DNA of 64,000 bases from Aeromonas aquatica (lineage in GTDB: Bacteria > Pseudomonadota > Gammaproteobacteria > Enterobacterales > Aeromonadaceae): assembly GCF_000764655.1 (NCBI RefSeq), contig NZ_JRGL01000101.1:1-64000 (forward strand). The letters are read 5' to 3'. Each line of letters opens with the position of its first letter. Positions within the stretch are counted from its first letter, which is position 1. Made by a program: the position numbers and the translations under genes. Shown here piece by piece: positions 27,896-37,793 of this stretch. The notes beneath the pieces are model-generated. The model was not told where the DNA came from, did no database searches, and saw nothing but the letters and a program-made list of their open reading frames with translations.

Positions 27896-28356
27896 TGACG
27901 GATCACCAGGCTCGCGGCCTGTTCCTGCATCTCCTTGCCGAGCTGCTCCTGCTCGCGGGAGGAGGCGAGGGCCGCATCCGGCTTGTTCAGGAAGCTACGG
28001 TTGAAGGTGATGGGGAAGACCTGAGTCGGCTTGCCCGGCATGCTGATGCTGAACTGGGTGCTGTAGCCCAGCAGGTACTCACGTTCCTGGCCGATGGCGT
28101 CGACGGAGGCAACCTGACTGCTGCTGCTGATGCCCGCCAGGGTCATCACCGGAATGCCCTCCTTGTCGGCCAGGCTCACCCCGGCAGCCTTGAGACGAGT
28201 GGTCACCATGCGATAGAAATCGCTCTTGTTGTCACCGACCACCTTCATGGTCATCAGCTCGGGGGGGATGGCGGTTCCCCGCATCTGAAAACCGCAGGCC
28301 TGCAGCAGCAGGCCCGTCAGCATGATGGCAATCCAGCGAGTAAGGGGCATGCCCAT
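27874..28356 (-). CDS. lptE: LPS assembly lipoprotein LptE
   Basis: A 160-residue outer-membrane lipoprotein. The lipobox LLLQAC puts the lipidated Cys at residue 21, followed by GFQMRGTAIPPEL, the conserved LptE start. It plugs the LptD barrel and is needed for LPS insertion. The start at 28354-28356 has AGAGGA six bases upstream; ATG 28350 is two codons later. It is separated from leuS by an intrinsic terminator-like hairpin, so only part of leuS transcription may reach it. Confidence 0.93.
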   Translation of the reverse strand: MGMPLTRWIAIMLTGLLLQACGFQMRGTAIPPELMTMKVVGDNKSDFYRMVTTRLKAAGVSLADKEGIPVMTLAGISSSSQVASVDAIGQEREYLLGYSTQFSISMPGKPTQVFPITFNRSFLNKPDAALASSREQEQLGKEMQEQAASLVIRQLSQVKF

Positions 28357-28379
28357 GTGAATTCCTCTTTGAATGATTT

Positions 28380-28406
28380 AAAAGACGGCGGGCCAGGCCC
28401 GCCGTC
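28380..28406 (-). terminator. Intrinsic terminator between leuS and lptE
   Basis: On the minus strand GACGGCGGGCC-T-GGCCCGCCGTC is followed by TTTT. It lies about 30 bp after the leuS stop and 25 bp before the lptE start, inside a block usually co-transcribed. It probably lets leuS be expressed above the downstream genes. Confidence 0.75.
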
Positions 28407-28435
28407 GTCATCGTTGGCGAGTGTCCGTTGCGGGA

Positions 28436-31015
28436 TCAGTTTGCAACGATGTTGAGCAATTTGCCCGGCACGTAGACCACCTTGCGCACTGTCAGGCCGT
28501 CGGTGAACTTCTGCACCGAGGCATCGTTCATGGCCAGCTTCTCGACCTCGGCCTGGCTTATTTCGGCCGGCACTGTCAGCTTGCCGCGCATCTTGCCGTT
28601 GATCTGTACCACCACCAGCTTTTCGGTCTCGACCATGGCGCTCTCGTCGGCCACCGGCCAGCCGGCCACGTCGATGTCCCCTTCCTTGCCCAGCATCTTC
28701 CACAGCTCGAAGCCGATGTGCGGGGTGATGGGGTAGAGCATGACCAGCACGGCTTCCAGCGCTTCCTGCATCAGGGCGCGGTCCTGCTCGCCGGTATCCA
28801 GCTTGGAGAGATTGTTCATCAGCTCCATGATGGCGGCGATGGCGGTGTTGAAGGTCTGGCGACGACCCACGTCATCGCTCACCTTGGCGATGGTCTTGTG
28901 CAGCTCGCGGCGAACGGCCTTCTGCTCGTTGCTGAGGGCGGCCAGGTTCAGTGCGGGGGCGGCACCTGCACTGACGTGCTCGAAGGTCAGACGCCACAGG
29001 CGACGCAGGAAGCGCTGGGCCCCCTCGACGCCGGAATCGGACCACTCCAGGGTCATGTCGGCCGGGGAGGCGAACATCATGAACAGACGCACGGTATCGG
29101 CGCCGTAACGCTCCACCATCAGCTGGGGATCGATGCCGTTGTTCTTGGACTTGGACATCTTGGTCATGCCGGAGTGGATCACCTCGCGGCCTTCATTATC
29201 CACCGCCTTGGTGATGCGACCCTTGTCGTCCCGCTCCACCTTGACCTCGGTCGGGCTGACCCAGACGTTGCCGCCCTTCTCGTCCTTGTAGTAGAAGGCG
29301 TCGGCCAGCACCATGCCCTGGCAGAGCAGGCGCTTGAACGGCTCGTCGCTGTTGACCAGGCCGGCGTCACGCAGCAGCTTGTGGAAGAAGCGGGCGTACA
29401 GCAGGTGCATACAGGCGTGCTCGATGCCGCCGATGTACTGATCCACCGGCAGCCAGTGGTTGGCGGCCGCGGGATCCAGCATGCCCTTGTCGTAGTCCGG
29501 GGAGCAGTAGCGGGCGTAGTACCAGGAGGACTCCATAAAGGTGTCGAAGGTATCGGTCTCGCGGAAGGCTTCCTGGCCGTTATAGGTGGTCTTGGCCCAG
29601 GCGGCATCGGCCTTGATCGGGCTCTGGATGCCGTCCATCACCACGTCTTCCGGCAGCAGCACCGGCAGTTGCTCTTCTGGGGTCGGTACCACTGTGCCGT
29701 CGGCCAGGGTCAACATCGGGATGGGGGCGCCCCAGTAGCGCTGACGGGAGACACCCCAGTCACGCAGGCGGAAGTTGACGGTGCGCTTGCCCTTGCCCTC
29801 GGCCTCCAGCTTGGCGGCGATGGCATCGAAGGCGGCCTGGAACTCGAGGCCGTCGAACTCGCCGGAGTTGAACAGCACACCCTTGTCGGTGTAGGCGGCG
29901 GCAACAACGTCCGGTACCTCACCCTCGGCGGGCTTGATGACGGCCTTGATCTCGAGGCCGTACTTGGTGGCGAACTCGTGATCGCGCAGGTCGTGGCCGG
30001 GCACCGCCATCACGGCGCCGGTGCCGTAGTTCATCAGCACGAAGTTGGCGACCCAGACCGGCACCTTGCGGCCATCCAGCGGGTGAATGGCATAGAGGCC
30101 GGTGGCCATGCCCTTCTTCTCCATGGTGGCGAGCTCGGCTTCGGCGACCTTGGTGTTCTTGCACTCTTCGATAAAGGCGGCAAGCGCCGGATTGTTTTCG
30201 GCGGCTTGCTGGGCCAAGGGGTGACCGGCGGCGATGCCCACATAGGTCACGCCCATGAAGGTGTCCGGACGGGTGGTGTAGACCTCCAGATGCTCGTCCT
30301 GGCCCTCGACCCGGAAGCTGATGTTGACCCCTTCGGAGCGGCCGATCCAGTTGCGCTGCATGGTCTTGACCATGTCCGGCCAACCGTCCAGGTTGTCGAT
30401 ATCGTTCAACAACTCCTCGGCATAGTCGGTGATCTTGATAAACCACTGAGGGATCTCTTTTTGCTCCACCGGGGTGTCACAGCGCCAGCAGCAGTTGTCG
30501 ATCACCTGCTCGTTGGCCAGCACCGTCATGTCATTCGGGCACCAGTTGACGGAGGAGGTCTTCTTGTAAACCAGACCCTTCTCATACAGCTTGGTGAAGA
30601 ACCACTGCTCCCAGCGGTAGTAGTCAGGCTTGCAGGTGGCCAGCTCCCGGTCCCAGTCATAGCCAAGCCCCAGCATCTTGAGCTGGTTCTTCATGTATTC
30701 GATGTTTTCGTAGGTCCAGGGGGCCGGCGCAGTGGCGTTCTTGATGGCGGCATTTTCTGCCGGCAGACCGAACGCATCCCAGCCGATGGGTTGCAGCACA
30801 TTCTTGCCATTGAGCCGTTGATAACGGGAGATCACATCACCTATGGTGTAGTTACGCACGTGCCCCATGTGTAGACGACCAGACGGATAAGGGAACATGG
30901 ACAGGCAGTAGAACTTCTCCTTGTCTACTTTCTCCACGGCCTTGAAGGTTTTCTTGGCATCCCAGTGCTGTTGCACTGCTGGTTCTATGGATTGGGGAAC
31001 GTATTGCTCTTGCAT
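28436..31015 (-). CDS. leuS: Leucyl-tRNA synthetase LeuS
   Basis: An 859-residue class Ia synthetase, against 860 in E. coli. HIGH appears as LHMGHVRNY and KMSKS as MSKSKNNG. The CP1 editing domain lies between (for example [18 protein letters not shown], the conserved editing-site region). The start at 31013-31015 ([11 protein letters not shown]) follows the family. It begins the long leftward block and diverges from ybeL. Confidence 0.97.
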   Translation of the reverse strand: MQEQYVPQSIEPAVQQHWDAKKTFKAVEKVDKEKFYCLSMFPYPSGRLHMGHVRNYTIGDVISRYQRLNGKNVLQPIGWDAFGLPAENAAIKNATAPAPWTYENIEYMKNQLKMLGLGYDWDRELATCKPDYYRWEQWFFTKLYEKGLVYKKTSSVNWCPNDMTVLANEQVIDNCCWRCDTPVEQKEIPQWFIKITDYAEELLNDIDNLDGWPDMVKTMQRNWIGRSEGVNISFRVEGQDEHLEVYTTRPDTFMGVTYVGIAAGHPLAQQAAENNPALAAFIEECKNTKVAEAELATMEKKGMATGLYAIHPLDGRKVPVWVANFVLMNYGTGAVMAVPGHDLRDHEFATKYGLEIKAVIKPAEGEVPDVVAAAYTDKGVLFNSGEFDGLEFQAAFDAIAAKLEAEGKGKRTVNFRLRDWGVSRQRYWGAPIPMLTLADGTVVPTPEEQLPVLLPEDVVMDGIQSPIKADAAWAKTTYNGQEAFRETDTFDTFMESSWYYARYCSPDYDKGMLDPAAANHWLPVDQYIGGIEHACMHLLYARFFHKLLRDAGLVNSDEPFKRLLCQGMVLADAFYYKDEKGGNVWVSPTEVKVERDDKGRITKAVDNEGREVIHSGMTKMSKSKNNGIDPQLMVERYGADTVRLFMMFASPADMTLEWSDSGVEGAQRFLRRLWRLTFEHVSAGAAPALNLAALSNEQKAVRRELHKTIAKVSDDVGRRQTFNTAIAAIMELMNNLSKLDTGEQDRALMQEALEAVLVMLYPITPHIGFELWKMLGKEGDIDVAGWPVADESAMVETEKLVVVQINGKMRGKLTVPAEISQAEVEKLAMNDASVQKFTDGLTVRKVVYVPGKLLNIVAN

Positions 31016-31160
31016 TGGTGACATCCGGATCTGTGAAATGAATAGATAAATCAGCTGGGAAATCCCGATAGAATACCCATATCCTGCGGCGGCAACAACC
31101 GCCAGCATCCGCCGGGTCTCGGGCCGGCCATGATCAGCGAGTAGCAGAGGAGTAACGGCC

Positions 31161-31643
31161 ATGGACAAACGTCGACAAGGGTATGAAGCCTTCATCGCCC
31201 AGCTCAAGAAGCACTGGGAGGAGACGGAAGAGTTTCAGGGAGAGCGTCTCAACCGCATGATCGCCAAGGTGCAGGCGTACCTTGAAGCGGCCGGTGACCT
31301 GACCCAGGACGAACTGGCACTGATCGCCGAATACGTGAAACGGGATCTCGGCAACTATGACGAGGGACGGGCCGAGGCGCCGGAATCGGCCTTTATGCTG
31401 GCATTGAAAGATACAGTGTGGTCCTGGCTGGCGGACGTAACCGACCGCGCCCAGGTGGAGTGGAGCGAGCTGGCGGACGAGCTGGAGCACAAGGGCGTTT
31501 ACCGGGCTGGCGACTGGGTCGGGCTCGGGGTGCTGGTGTGCGACCACTGCGAATGGCGCCATACAGTACTGCACCCGGAACAGCTCGGCACCTGCCCCGA
31601 GTGTGGTGCCAACGAGTATCACCGCGAGCCGCTCTCTCCTTGA
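31161..31643 (+). CDS. ybeL: YbeL family zinc-ribbon protein (DUF1451)
   Basis: A 160-residue cytoplasmic protein. The N-terminal half is a charged helical region ([18 protein letters not shown]). The C-terminal half carries a zinc ribbon with two Cys pairs (VCDHCEW and [10 protein letters not shown]). It matches E. coli YbeL in family and in its place divergent from leuS. AGAGGAG precedes the ATG. No biochemical function is established. Confidence 0.92.
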   Translation: MDKRRQGYEAFIAQLKKHWEETEEFQGERLNRMIAKVQAYLEAAGDLTQDELALIAEYVKRDLGNYDEGRAEAPESAFMLALKDTVWSWLADVTDRAQVEWSELADELEHKGVYRAGDWVGLGVLVCDHCEWRHTVLHPEQLGTCPECGANEYHREPLSP

Positions 31644-31666
31644 GCCGCTGGCCACGACAGCACATG

Positions 31667-31695
31667 AAAGAGGCGCCCATGGGCGCCTCTTTTTA
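31667..31695. terminator. Terminator between ybeL and lnt
   Basis: AGAGGCGCCC-AT-GGGCGCCTCT followed by TTTTTA. It ends ybeL on the plus strand and can also end lnt on the minus strand. Confidence 0.85.
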
Positions 31696-31725
31696 TCGGG
31701 TTGGGTAGCCGGTCTATGACCCCGA

Positions 31726-33303
31726 TCAGAGGGTACGAGCCCAGGGATGGGCACGGGGGCGCAGGGCTAGCCCCAGTCCCAGCAGCAGGACGGCGATGCC
31801 ATACATGGGCCAGCTGCCAAAGCGCAGGTAAGGAGTCGAGCCGTGAGCGGGGCGCACCTCGGCTCGCAGCACCCCAGCCTCGAACTGCGGAAGCTGGGCT
31901 ATGATGCTGCCGTCAATCTCGGTGACGATGGTGATGCCGGTGTTGGTGTCGCGCAGCAGCGGGCGAGCCAGTTCGAGGGCGCGCATGCGGGCGATCTCCA
32001 TGTGCTGCCAGGGGCCAATGCTGGTGCCAAACCAGGCGTCGTTGGAGACGGTCAGCAGGAAGTCGGTATCCGGCTGCACGTTGCGGCGTACCTCGTCCGG
32101 GAAGATGATCTCGTAGCAGATGGCGGCGGCGAACTTGAGCCCCTTGGCGAGCAGGTTCGGTTGCACCTCGTCACCCCGGCTGAAGGAGGACATGGGCAGG
32201 TTGAAGAAGGGCGCTATGGGGCGCAACAGATCTTCGAAGGGCACGAACTCGCCGATGGGCAGCAGGTGGTACTTGTAGTAGCGGTTCTTGTGCTCGTAGT
32301 GGTAGGACTCCTTGCCGTCCAGATCCTGCACCCCCATGCCGAGCACTGTGTTGAAGAAGCGCTGCTGCTGGAGATCGTAGTGAATGATGCCCGCCAGCAG
32401 GCCGGTGTCGTTCACCTTCATCGCCTTGTCCAGGCTCTCCAGATAGGTGCCCATCTCCTTCTCGATGGCCGGGATGGCGGATTCAGGCCAGACGATGATG
32501 TCGGCATCCTGATTCTCGCGACTCAAGTCCTGATAGGTTCGTACCGTGGGGATCAGCGCCTCCGGATCCCACTTGAGGGACTGGGCGATGTTGCCCTGCA
32601 CCAGCGCTACTTTTACCGGCTCGCCCCGGGTCACCCAGTTCAGTTGCATCAGCCCCTGGGCGGTGCCCACCAGGGCAACGGGGACCAGCAGCCAGGCCGG
32701 CTTGCGGCTCTGCCAGGTCAGCCAGAGCGCGGAGGTACACAGCAGCAGCGCCAGTGTGATGCCCTGCACCCCGAGGATGGGGGCGAAGCCCTTGAGGGGG
32801 CCGTCGATCTGGGTGTAGCCGAACCAGAGCCAGGGGTAGCCGGTCATCACCCAGCCCCGCAGCCAGTCGGCCCCGAGCCAGAGCGCCGGGAAGGCGAGCA
32901 GCCAGCGACTCCAGTGACGACCGCTGAAGAAGCGGGCGAACAGCCAGCAGGCCAGGGTCGGGTAGAGTGCGAGGTAGGCGCAGAGCCCGGCCAGCAGCAC
33001 GAAGGCGACCGGCAACGGTATGCCACCGAACTCCGTCATGCTGACATGGATCCACCACTGTCCCGGCAGGAACAGCCCCATGGCGTAACCAAAACCACGC
33101 CAGGCGGCTTGCTTGGGGTTGGCCTTGTCCAGCAGGGCGTAGAGGCCGAGCAGAGACGGGATCACCAGAGGCCAATAGCCGAAGGGGGAGAAGGCAAGTA
33201 CGGCGATGGCGCCAGAGGCCAGGGCAAACAGGCTGATCAGGGGTTTCGATTTCACTGGGGCTAGGGGCTCGATTGGACTGAATGAAAGTTGAATGGCCGA
33301 CAT
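31726..33303 (-). CDS. lnt: Apolipoprotein N-acyltransferase Lnt
   Basis: A 525-residue inner-membrane enzyme that adds the third acyl chain to lipoproteins. Six or more TM helices in the N-terminal half lead to a periplasmic nitrilase domain: the catalytic Glu in VWPESAIP, Lys in the segment before KYHLLPIGEFVPFE, and Cys in AAICYEIIFPDE. A final TM helix closes it. The start at 33301-33303 gives the usual first helix; the upstream extension includes a hairpin and is not coding. Confidence 0.95.
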   Translation of the reverse strand: MSAIQLSFSPIEPLAPVKSKPLISLFALASGAIAVLAFSPFGYWPLVIPSLLGLYALLDKANPKQAAWRGFGYAMGLFLPGQWWIHVSMTEFGGIPLPVAFVLLAGLCAYLALYPTLACWLFARFFSGRHWSRWLLAFPALWLGADWLRGWVMTGYPWLWFGYTQIDGPLKGFAPILGVQGITLALLLCTSALWLTWQSRKPAWLLVPVALVGTAQGLMQLNWVTRGEPVKVALVQGNIAQSLKWDPEALIPTVRTYQDLSRENQDADIIVWPESAIPAIEKEMGTYLESLDKAMKVNDTGLLAGIIHYDLQQQRFFNTVLGMGVQDLDGKESYHYEHKNRYYKYHLLPIGEFVPFEDLLRPIAPFFNLPMSSFSRGDEVQPNLLAKGLKFAAAICYEIIFPDEVRRNVQPDTDFLLTVSNDAWFGTSIGPWQHMEIARMRALELARPLLRDTNTGITIVTEIDGSIIAQLPQFEAGVLRAEVRPAHGSTPYLRFGSWPMYGIAVLLLGLGLALRPRAHPWARTL

Positions 33304-33393
33304 CTTAACCGCAAACCGCGCCAACGGCGAGCCTCCCGATTTGGCACTGAATCCTGAGGGAATATGGAGGGGATGGTCTGGGTCAGAATGACA

Positions 33394-33416
33394 AACGCCC
33401 CTCAAGAGGGGCGTTG
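33394..33416 (-). terminator. Hairpin between corC and lnt
   Basis: On the minus strand AACGCCCCT-CTTG-AGGGGCGTT followed by TGT. The stem is strong but the T-run is short, so it is a possible partial terminator between corC and lnt. Confidence 0.55.
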
Positions 33417-33442
33417 ATAGACAGGACAAAAGCGGGGCGGGA

Positions 33443-34324
33443 TCAGGACTCCGGCTGGGCTGCCGCGTGATTCTCCGGGATCTTCACCTGCAGCTGTTGC
33501 AGGCGGCGTCTGTCTGCGTGCATCACCTTGAACAGGTAGCCGTCGAGCTCGATCTCCTCGCCCTTCTTCGGCAGGTGGCTGAAGGCGTGCATCACCAGGC
33601 CGCCGACGGTGTCCACCTCTTCATCGCTGAACTGGGTGCCGAAGAAGTCGTTGAAATCCTCGATCTCGGTGAGGGCGCTGACCGAGAAGACCCGCTTGCT
33701 GATGCGGCGGATCTCTTCCGGCTCGTCCTCGATGTCGTCGAACTCGTCATCGATCTCGCCGACGATGAGCTCCAGTATGTCCTCGATGGTCACCAGACCG
33801 GAGACGCCGCCGAACTCGTCCACCACGATGGCCATGTGGTAGCGCTCCTCGCGGAACTCCTTGAGCAGACGATCGACCCGCTTGCTTTCCGGCACTATCA
33901 CGGTCGGGCGCAGGATCTGCTCGAGCTGCAGCGGCTCGCTGGCGTGGTGGCCACCGAAGCCGAATGGCAGCAGATCCTTGGCGAGCAGAATGCCTTCCAC
34001 GTGATCCTTGTCTTCGTTGATCACCGGGAAGCGGGAGTGGCCGGATTCGATGATGACCGGCAGGAACTCGTCCACCGGTTGGGACTTCTCGATGGTTACC
34101 ATCTGGGAGCGGGGGATCATGATGTCGCGCACACGCAGCTCGGCAATTTCGAGCACGCCCTCGATCATGTCCTTGGTGTCCTGATCGATGAGGTCTCGCT
34201 CCTCGGCGTCGGCTATCACTTCCACCAAATCGTTGCGGTCTTTTGGCTCGCCCTGGAAGAGTTGGCTGAGTTTGTTTAGCCAGGTTTTCTTCGGCGAGCC
34301 GGTACTAGGGTGATCGTCGGTCAT
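33443..34324 (-). CDS. corC: CorC/HlyC family CBS-domain protein
   Basis: A 293-residue soluble member of the CorC (YbeX) group. The N-terminal segment (EERDLIDQDTKDMIEGVLEI) leads to two CBS domains (RDIMIPRSQMVTIEKSQPVD; VVDEFGGVSGLVTIEDILE) and the CorC_HlyC C-terminal domain. It has been linked to CorA-mediated Mg/Co efflux and more recently to ribosome and RNA metabolism, in keeping with its place beside ybeY and ybeZ. Its N-terminus lacks TM helices. Confidence 0.93.
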   Translation of the reverse strand: MTDDHPSTGSPKKTWLNKLSQLFQGEPKDRNDLVEVIADAEERDLIDQDTKDMIEGVLEIAELRVRDIMIPRSQMVTIEKSQPVDEFLPVIIESGHSRFPVINEDKDHVEGILLAKDLLPFGFGGHHASEPLQLEQILRPTVIVPESKRVDRLLKEFREERYHMAIVVDEFGGVSGLVTIEDILELIVGEIDDEFDDIEDEPEEIRRISKRVFSVSALTEIEDFNDFFGTQFSDEEVDTVGGLVMHAFSHLPKKGEEIELDGYLFKVMHADRRRLQQLQVKIPENHAAAQPES

Positions 34325-34423
34325 TTTCTCTCTTGGTTACTCGTTTGAACACATAGGGATTCTGGTCTGGCTATATAAGGATGATCGCAGTCTGTTTCAG
34401 TCAGGTGACCATCCCGGGTGCCT

Positions 34424-34515
34424 TTATGCTTCGACTTCGTCGTCGAGATAGGGATCTGCAAAGCCTAGCTCCTGCATGATGTCGCGTTCTGGAACTGCAC
34501 CATCTCATCGGCTTC
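34424..34515 (-). repeat. Diverged extra copy of the ybeY 3' end
   Basis: On the minus strand this reads [21 protein letters not shown] and TAA, against [20 protein letters not shown] and TAA for YbeY. The stops are 104 bp apart and similarity extends about 90 bp. Near the upstream edge (CAGTTCCAGAACGCG against CAGCTGGAACGCG) a small indel breaks the frame, so this copy is decaying. Confidence 0.85.
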
Positions 34516-34527
34516 GATTCGCCTTTA

Positions 34528-34995
34528 TTATTCGACTTCATCGTCCTGATAGGGGTCAGGGAAGCCGAGCTCCTGCATGATGTCGCGTTCCAGCTGCTCC
34601 ATCTCCTCGGCTTCCTCGTCCTCGATATGGTCATAACCTAGCAGATGCAGACTGCCGTGCACAACCATGTGAGCCCAGTGGGCCGCCAGCGGTTTGCTCT
34701 GCTCGAGGGCCTCGGCCTCGACCACCTGGCGACAGATCACCAGATCCCCGAGCAGGGGCAGTTCCATGCCGGGAGGTGCCTCGAACGGGAAGGATAGCAC
34801 GTTGGTGGGCTTGTCCTTGCCGCGATAGGTGAGGTTGATCTTGCGGCTCTCTGCCTCGTCCACCAGCCGTACCGTCACCTCGGCCTCCTCCTGGAAGCCC
34901 AGAATGGTGCCGTCGAGCCAGCCTTGCAGTTGGGCTTCCGTCGGCAGTCCTTCTGCTTGGGCGCAGGCCAGTTGCAGATCCAGGGTCACGCTCAT
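34528..34995 (-). CDS. ybeY: Endoribonuclease YbeY
   Basis: A 155-residue UPF0054 zinc metalloprotein. The motif [11 protein letters not shown] supplies the three His ligands. It takes part in 16S rRNA 3'-end maturation and 70S quality control. Its start overlaps the ybeZ stop (ATGA), so the two are translationally coupled. The acidic tail ends DPYQDDEVE and is duplicated downstream. Confidence 0.95.
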   Translation of the reverse strand: MSVTLDLQLACAQAEGLPTEAQLQGWLDGTILGFQEEAEVTVRLVDEAESRKINLTYRGKDKPTNVLSFPFEAPPGMELPLLGDLVICRQVVEAEALEQSKPLAAHWAHMVVHGSLHLLGYDHIEDEEAEEMEQLERDIMQELGFPDPYQDDEVE

Positions 34996-36047
34996 TGGGC
35001 ACTCTCTTCTCTTGAATTGGCTTTATTGGATTTGTTCGAGAGGGACTCGGCCTGGGCGGCGTCGAACGCCTCGTAGGCTTGCACTATGCGGGCCACCACA
35101 GGGTGGCGCACCACGTCTTTGGATTCGAAGAAGTTGAACGACAGGCCATCGACTCCTTGCAACACCTCCAGGGCGTGGCGCAGGCCGGATTTGGTGCTGC
35201 GGGGCAAGTCCACCTGGGTGATGTCGCCGGTCACCACCGCCTTGGAGTTGAAGCCGATGCGGGTCAGGAACATCTTCATCTGCTCCGTGGTGGTGTTCTG
35301 GGCCTCGTCGAGGATGATAAAGGCGTCATTGAGGGTGCGGCCGCGCATATAGGCGAGCGGTGCCACCTCGATGATGTTGCGCTCCATCAGCTTCTCGACG
35401 CGCTCGAAGCCCAGCATCTCGAACAGGGCGTCGTAGAGCGGGCGCAGGTAGGGGTCCACCTTCTGGGAGAGATCCCCGGGCAGGAAGCCGAGCTTCTCCC
35501 CCGCTTCCACCGCCGGACGGGTCAGCAGGATGCGGCGGATTTCCTGGCGCTCCAGGGCGTCCACCGCGGCGGCCACCGCCAGATAGGTCTTGCCGGTACC
35601 GGCCGGGCCTATGCCGAAGCTGATGTCGTGGCGCACTATGTTGGCGATGTACTGCGCCTGATTCGGGCTGCGGGGCTTGATGAGGCCGCGCTTGGTCTTG
35701 ACCGTCACCTCCTTGCCATAGGGCAGGGATGAGGCCTCTTCATCATCTTGCTCCAGCACCCGGGATTCTTGCACCGACAGGTGCACCATCTCCGGGGTGA
35801 TGTCGGTCACCTTGCCGCCCTTGAGGGGCAGGGTTTCCACATAGAGGTGCTTGAGGATGACGGCGGCGGCATCCACCTGCGCCTGCTTGCCGAGCACTTG
35901 AAAATGGTTGTCACGGTAGCTGATCTCGACGCCGAGGCGGCGCTCCAGCTGCTTGAGATTGTCGTCGAAGGGGCCGCACAGGCTGGCGAGGCGCTGGTTG
36001 TCGGCGGGCTCCAGGTGCAGATTCAGGGTCGAGATGTGTCGGCTCAA
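34992..36047 (-). CDS. ybeZ: PhoH-like ATPase YbeZ
   Basis: A 351-residue PhoH family protein. The Walker A is [11 protein letters not shown] and the Walker B region is [10 protein letters not shown]. An N-terminal KH-like domain occupies about the first 100 residues. It is the partner of YbeY in ribosome-linked RNA processing. The start is TTG at 36045-36047 with GAGG upstream; it gives the family-like [17 protein letters not shown]. Confidence 0.93.
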   Translation of the reverse strand: MSRHISTLNLHLEPADNQRLASLCGPFDDNLKQLERRLGVEISYRDNHFQVLGKQAQVDAAAVILKHLYVETLPLKGGKVTDITPEMVHLSVQESRVLEQDDEEASSLPYGKEVTVKTKRGLIKPRSPNQAQYIANIVRHDISFGIGPAGTGKTYLAVAAAVDALERQEIRRILLTRPAVEAGEKLGFLPGDLSQKVDPYLRPLYDALFEMLGFERVEKLMERNIIEVAPLAYMRGRTLNDAFIILDEAQNTTTEQMKMFLTRIGFNSKAVVTGDITQVDLPRSTKSGLRHALEVLQGVDGLSFNFFESKDVVRHPVVARIVQAYEAFDAAQAESLSNKSNKANSREESAQ

Positions 36048-36102
36048 GGTGTCCTCGTCTCAGCTGTTCCGCCATCCGGCCGTGCCGGATGGCGATGGTT
36101 GT

Positions 36103-37536
36103 TCAATGGGGCCTGAAGGCGGCAACGCCCAATTCATCCGGTACGTTGTCCGGGCGGCGAGCCAGGATCTCCTGGGGCGCCGTGGCGATGCGCAGATTCA
36201 TTTCGTCCTCGCCGCGGATGAAGCGGCCACGCAGGGAGTAGGGGCGCACGTCGGTGATCTCCACGTCGGCGAAGCCACCAATCAGGCGGTGCGGGCCTTC
36301 GAAGTTGACCACCCGGTTGTTCTCGGTGCGGCCACTGAGCTGCATGGGATCCATCTTGGAGGGCCCCTCCACCAGGATGCGCTGCACCGAGCCCAGCATG
36401 GCACGGCCGATGAGCATCGACTGGTGATTGATCTGGTTCTGCAGCCGGGTGAGGCGGGCCTTCTTCACCTCCATGTCGACATCGTCCGGCAGATCCGCGG
36501 CCGGGGTGCCGGGGCGCGGGCTGTAGATGAAGCTGAAGCTCATGTCGAAGTTGATCTCCTCGATGAGCTTCATGGTGGCCTCGAAGTCCTCGTCCGTCTC
36601 GTTCGGGAAGCCGACGATGAAGTCCGAGCTCATGGTGATGTCGGGCCGCACGCTGCGCAGGCGGCGGATCTTGGACTTGTACTCCAGCACTGTGTGCGGG
36701 CGCTTCATCATGGTCAGGATGCGATCCGAGCCGCTTTGCACCGGCAGGTGCAGGAAGCTGACCACCTCTGGGGTGTCCCGATAGACCTCGATGATGTCAT
36801 CGGTGAACTCGATGGGGTGGCTGGTGGTGTAGCGAATGCGGTCGATGCCGTCGATGGCGGCCACCAGCCTGAGCAGCTCCGCGAAGGTACAGTGATTGTC
36901 ATCGAAGGTGGGGCCGCGATAGGCGTTGACGTTCTGGCCGAGCAGATTCACTTCGCGCACCCCCTGCTGGGCGAGCTGGGCGATTTCGTAGAGCACGTCG
37001 TCGAGCGGTCGGCTCACCTCCTCGCCGCGGGTGTAGGGCACCACGCAGAAGGAGCAGTATTTGGAGCAGCCTTCCATGATGGAGACGAAGGCGGTGACCC
37101 CCTCGGCACGGGGCTCCGGCAGGTTGTCGAACTTCTCGATCTCGGGGAAGGCGATGTCCACCTGGGCACCTCGCCCCTCCTGGACCTGCTTGATCATGGC
37201 GGGCAGACGATGGAGGGTTTGCGGGCCGAAGACGATGTCCACATAGGGGGCGCGCTGGCGCAAGTTTTCTCCCTCCTGAGAGGCGACGCAGCCGCCCACG
37301 CCGATCACCAGGCCTGGCTTTTTCAACTTGAGCTTCTTCCAGCGACCGAGCTGGTGGAACACCTTCTCCTGGGCCTTCTCGCGGATGGAGCAGGTGTTGA
37401 GCAGCAAGACGTCGGCCTCTGCGGGCTCCTCGGTCAGGGTGTAGCCGTTGCTGGCATCCAACAGATCCGCCATCTTTGACGAGTCGTACTCGTTCATCTG
37501 GCAGCCCCAGGTCTTGATATGAAGTTTCTTGCTCAT
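36103..37536 (-). CDS. miaB: tRNA-2-methylthio-N6-dimethylallyladenosine synthase MiaB
   Basis: A 477-residue radical SAM methylthiotransferase. The N-terminal UPF0004 domain binds one cluster ([11 protein letters not shown], then NTCSIREKA and GVGGCVASQ), the radical SAM motif is [15 protein letters not shown], and a TRAM domain closes the protein. It adds 2-methylthio to i6A37 of tRNAs that read UNN codons. It heads the leftward miaB-ybeZ-ybeY-corC-lnt unit and diverges from ubiF. Confidence 0.96.
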   Translation of the reverse strand: MSKKLHIKTWGCQMNEYDSSKMADLLDASNGYTLTEEPAEADVLLLNTCSIREKAQEKVFHQLGRWKKLKLKKPGLVIGVGGCVASQEGENLRQRAPYVDIVFGPQTLHRLPAMIKQVQEGRGAQVDIAFPEIEKFDNLPEPRAEGVTAFVSIMEGCSKYCSFCVVPYTRGEEVSRPLDDVLYEIAQLAQQGVREVNLLGQNVNAYRGPTFDDNHCTFAELLRLVAAIDGIDRIRYTTSHPIEFTDDIIEVYRDTPEVVSFLHLPVQSGSDRILTMMKRPHTVLEYKSKIRRLRSVRPDITMSSDFIVGFPNETDEDFEATMKLIEEINFDMSFSFIYSPRPGTPAADLPDDVDMEVKKARLTRLQNQINHQSMLIGRAMLGSVQRILVEGPSKMDPMQLSGRTENNRVVNFEGPHRLIGGFADVEITDVRPYSLRGRFIRGEDEMNLRIATAPQEILARRPDNVPDELGVAAFRPH

Positions 37537-37793
37537 CGCTACTCTTGACTATTTTTGCTATCGACAGGGTCAAAGGACCGGCCATTTTACTCCTCAATCC
37601 CGGTGCTGACCAGTCTGGGGCCATCGGGCCCGCCACGGGACCGGTTGCCCCGCCAGTCGCGGCCTTGCCGCTGATCCGGCAAGGCAATTCGCCGCCTCTC
37701 TCCTGATTATCCCGCGCCCTTGCGCTATCATGCCTCCATTCGATTTAGCCTCTGGCTCCTCGCCTTGGGCGATCCTCTTTCAGGAAGCACGCT

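Noticed and set aside
36071-36093. Terminator between miaB and ybeZ (GCCATCCGGC/GCCGGATGGC)
   Set aside because: No U-tract follows the stem and the genes are expected to be co-transcribed; it is more likely an intercistronic hairpin.
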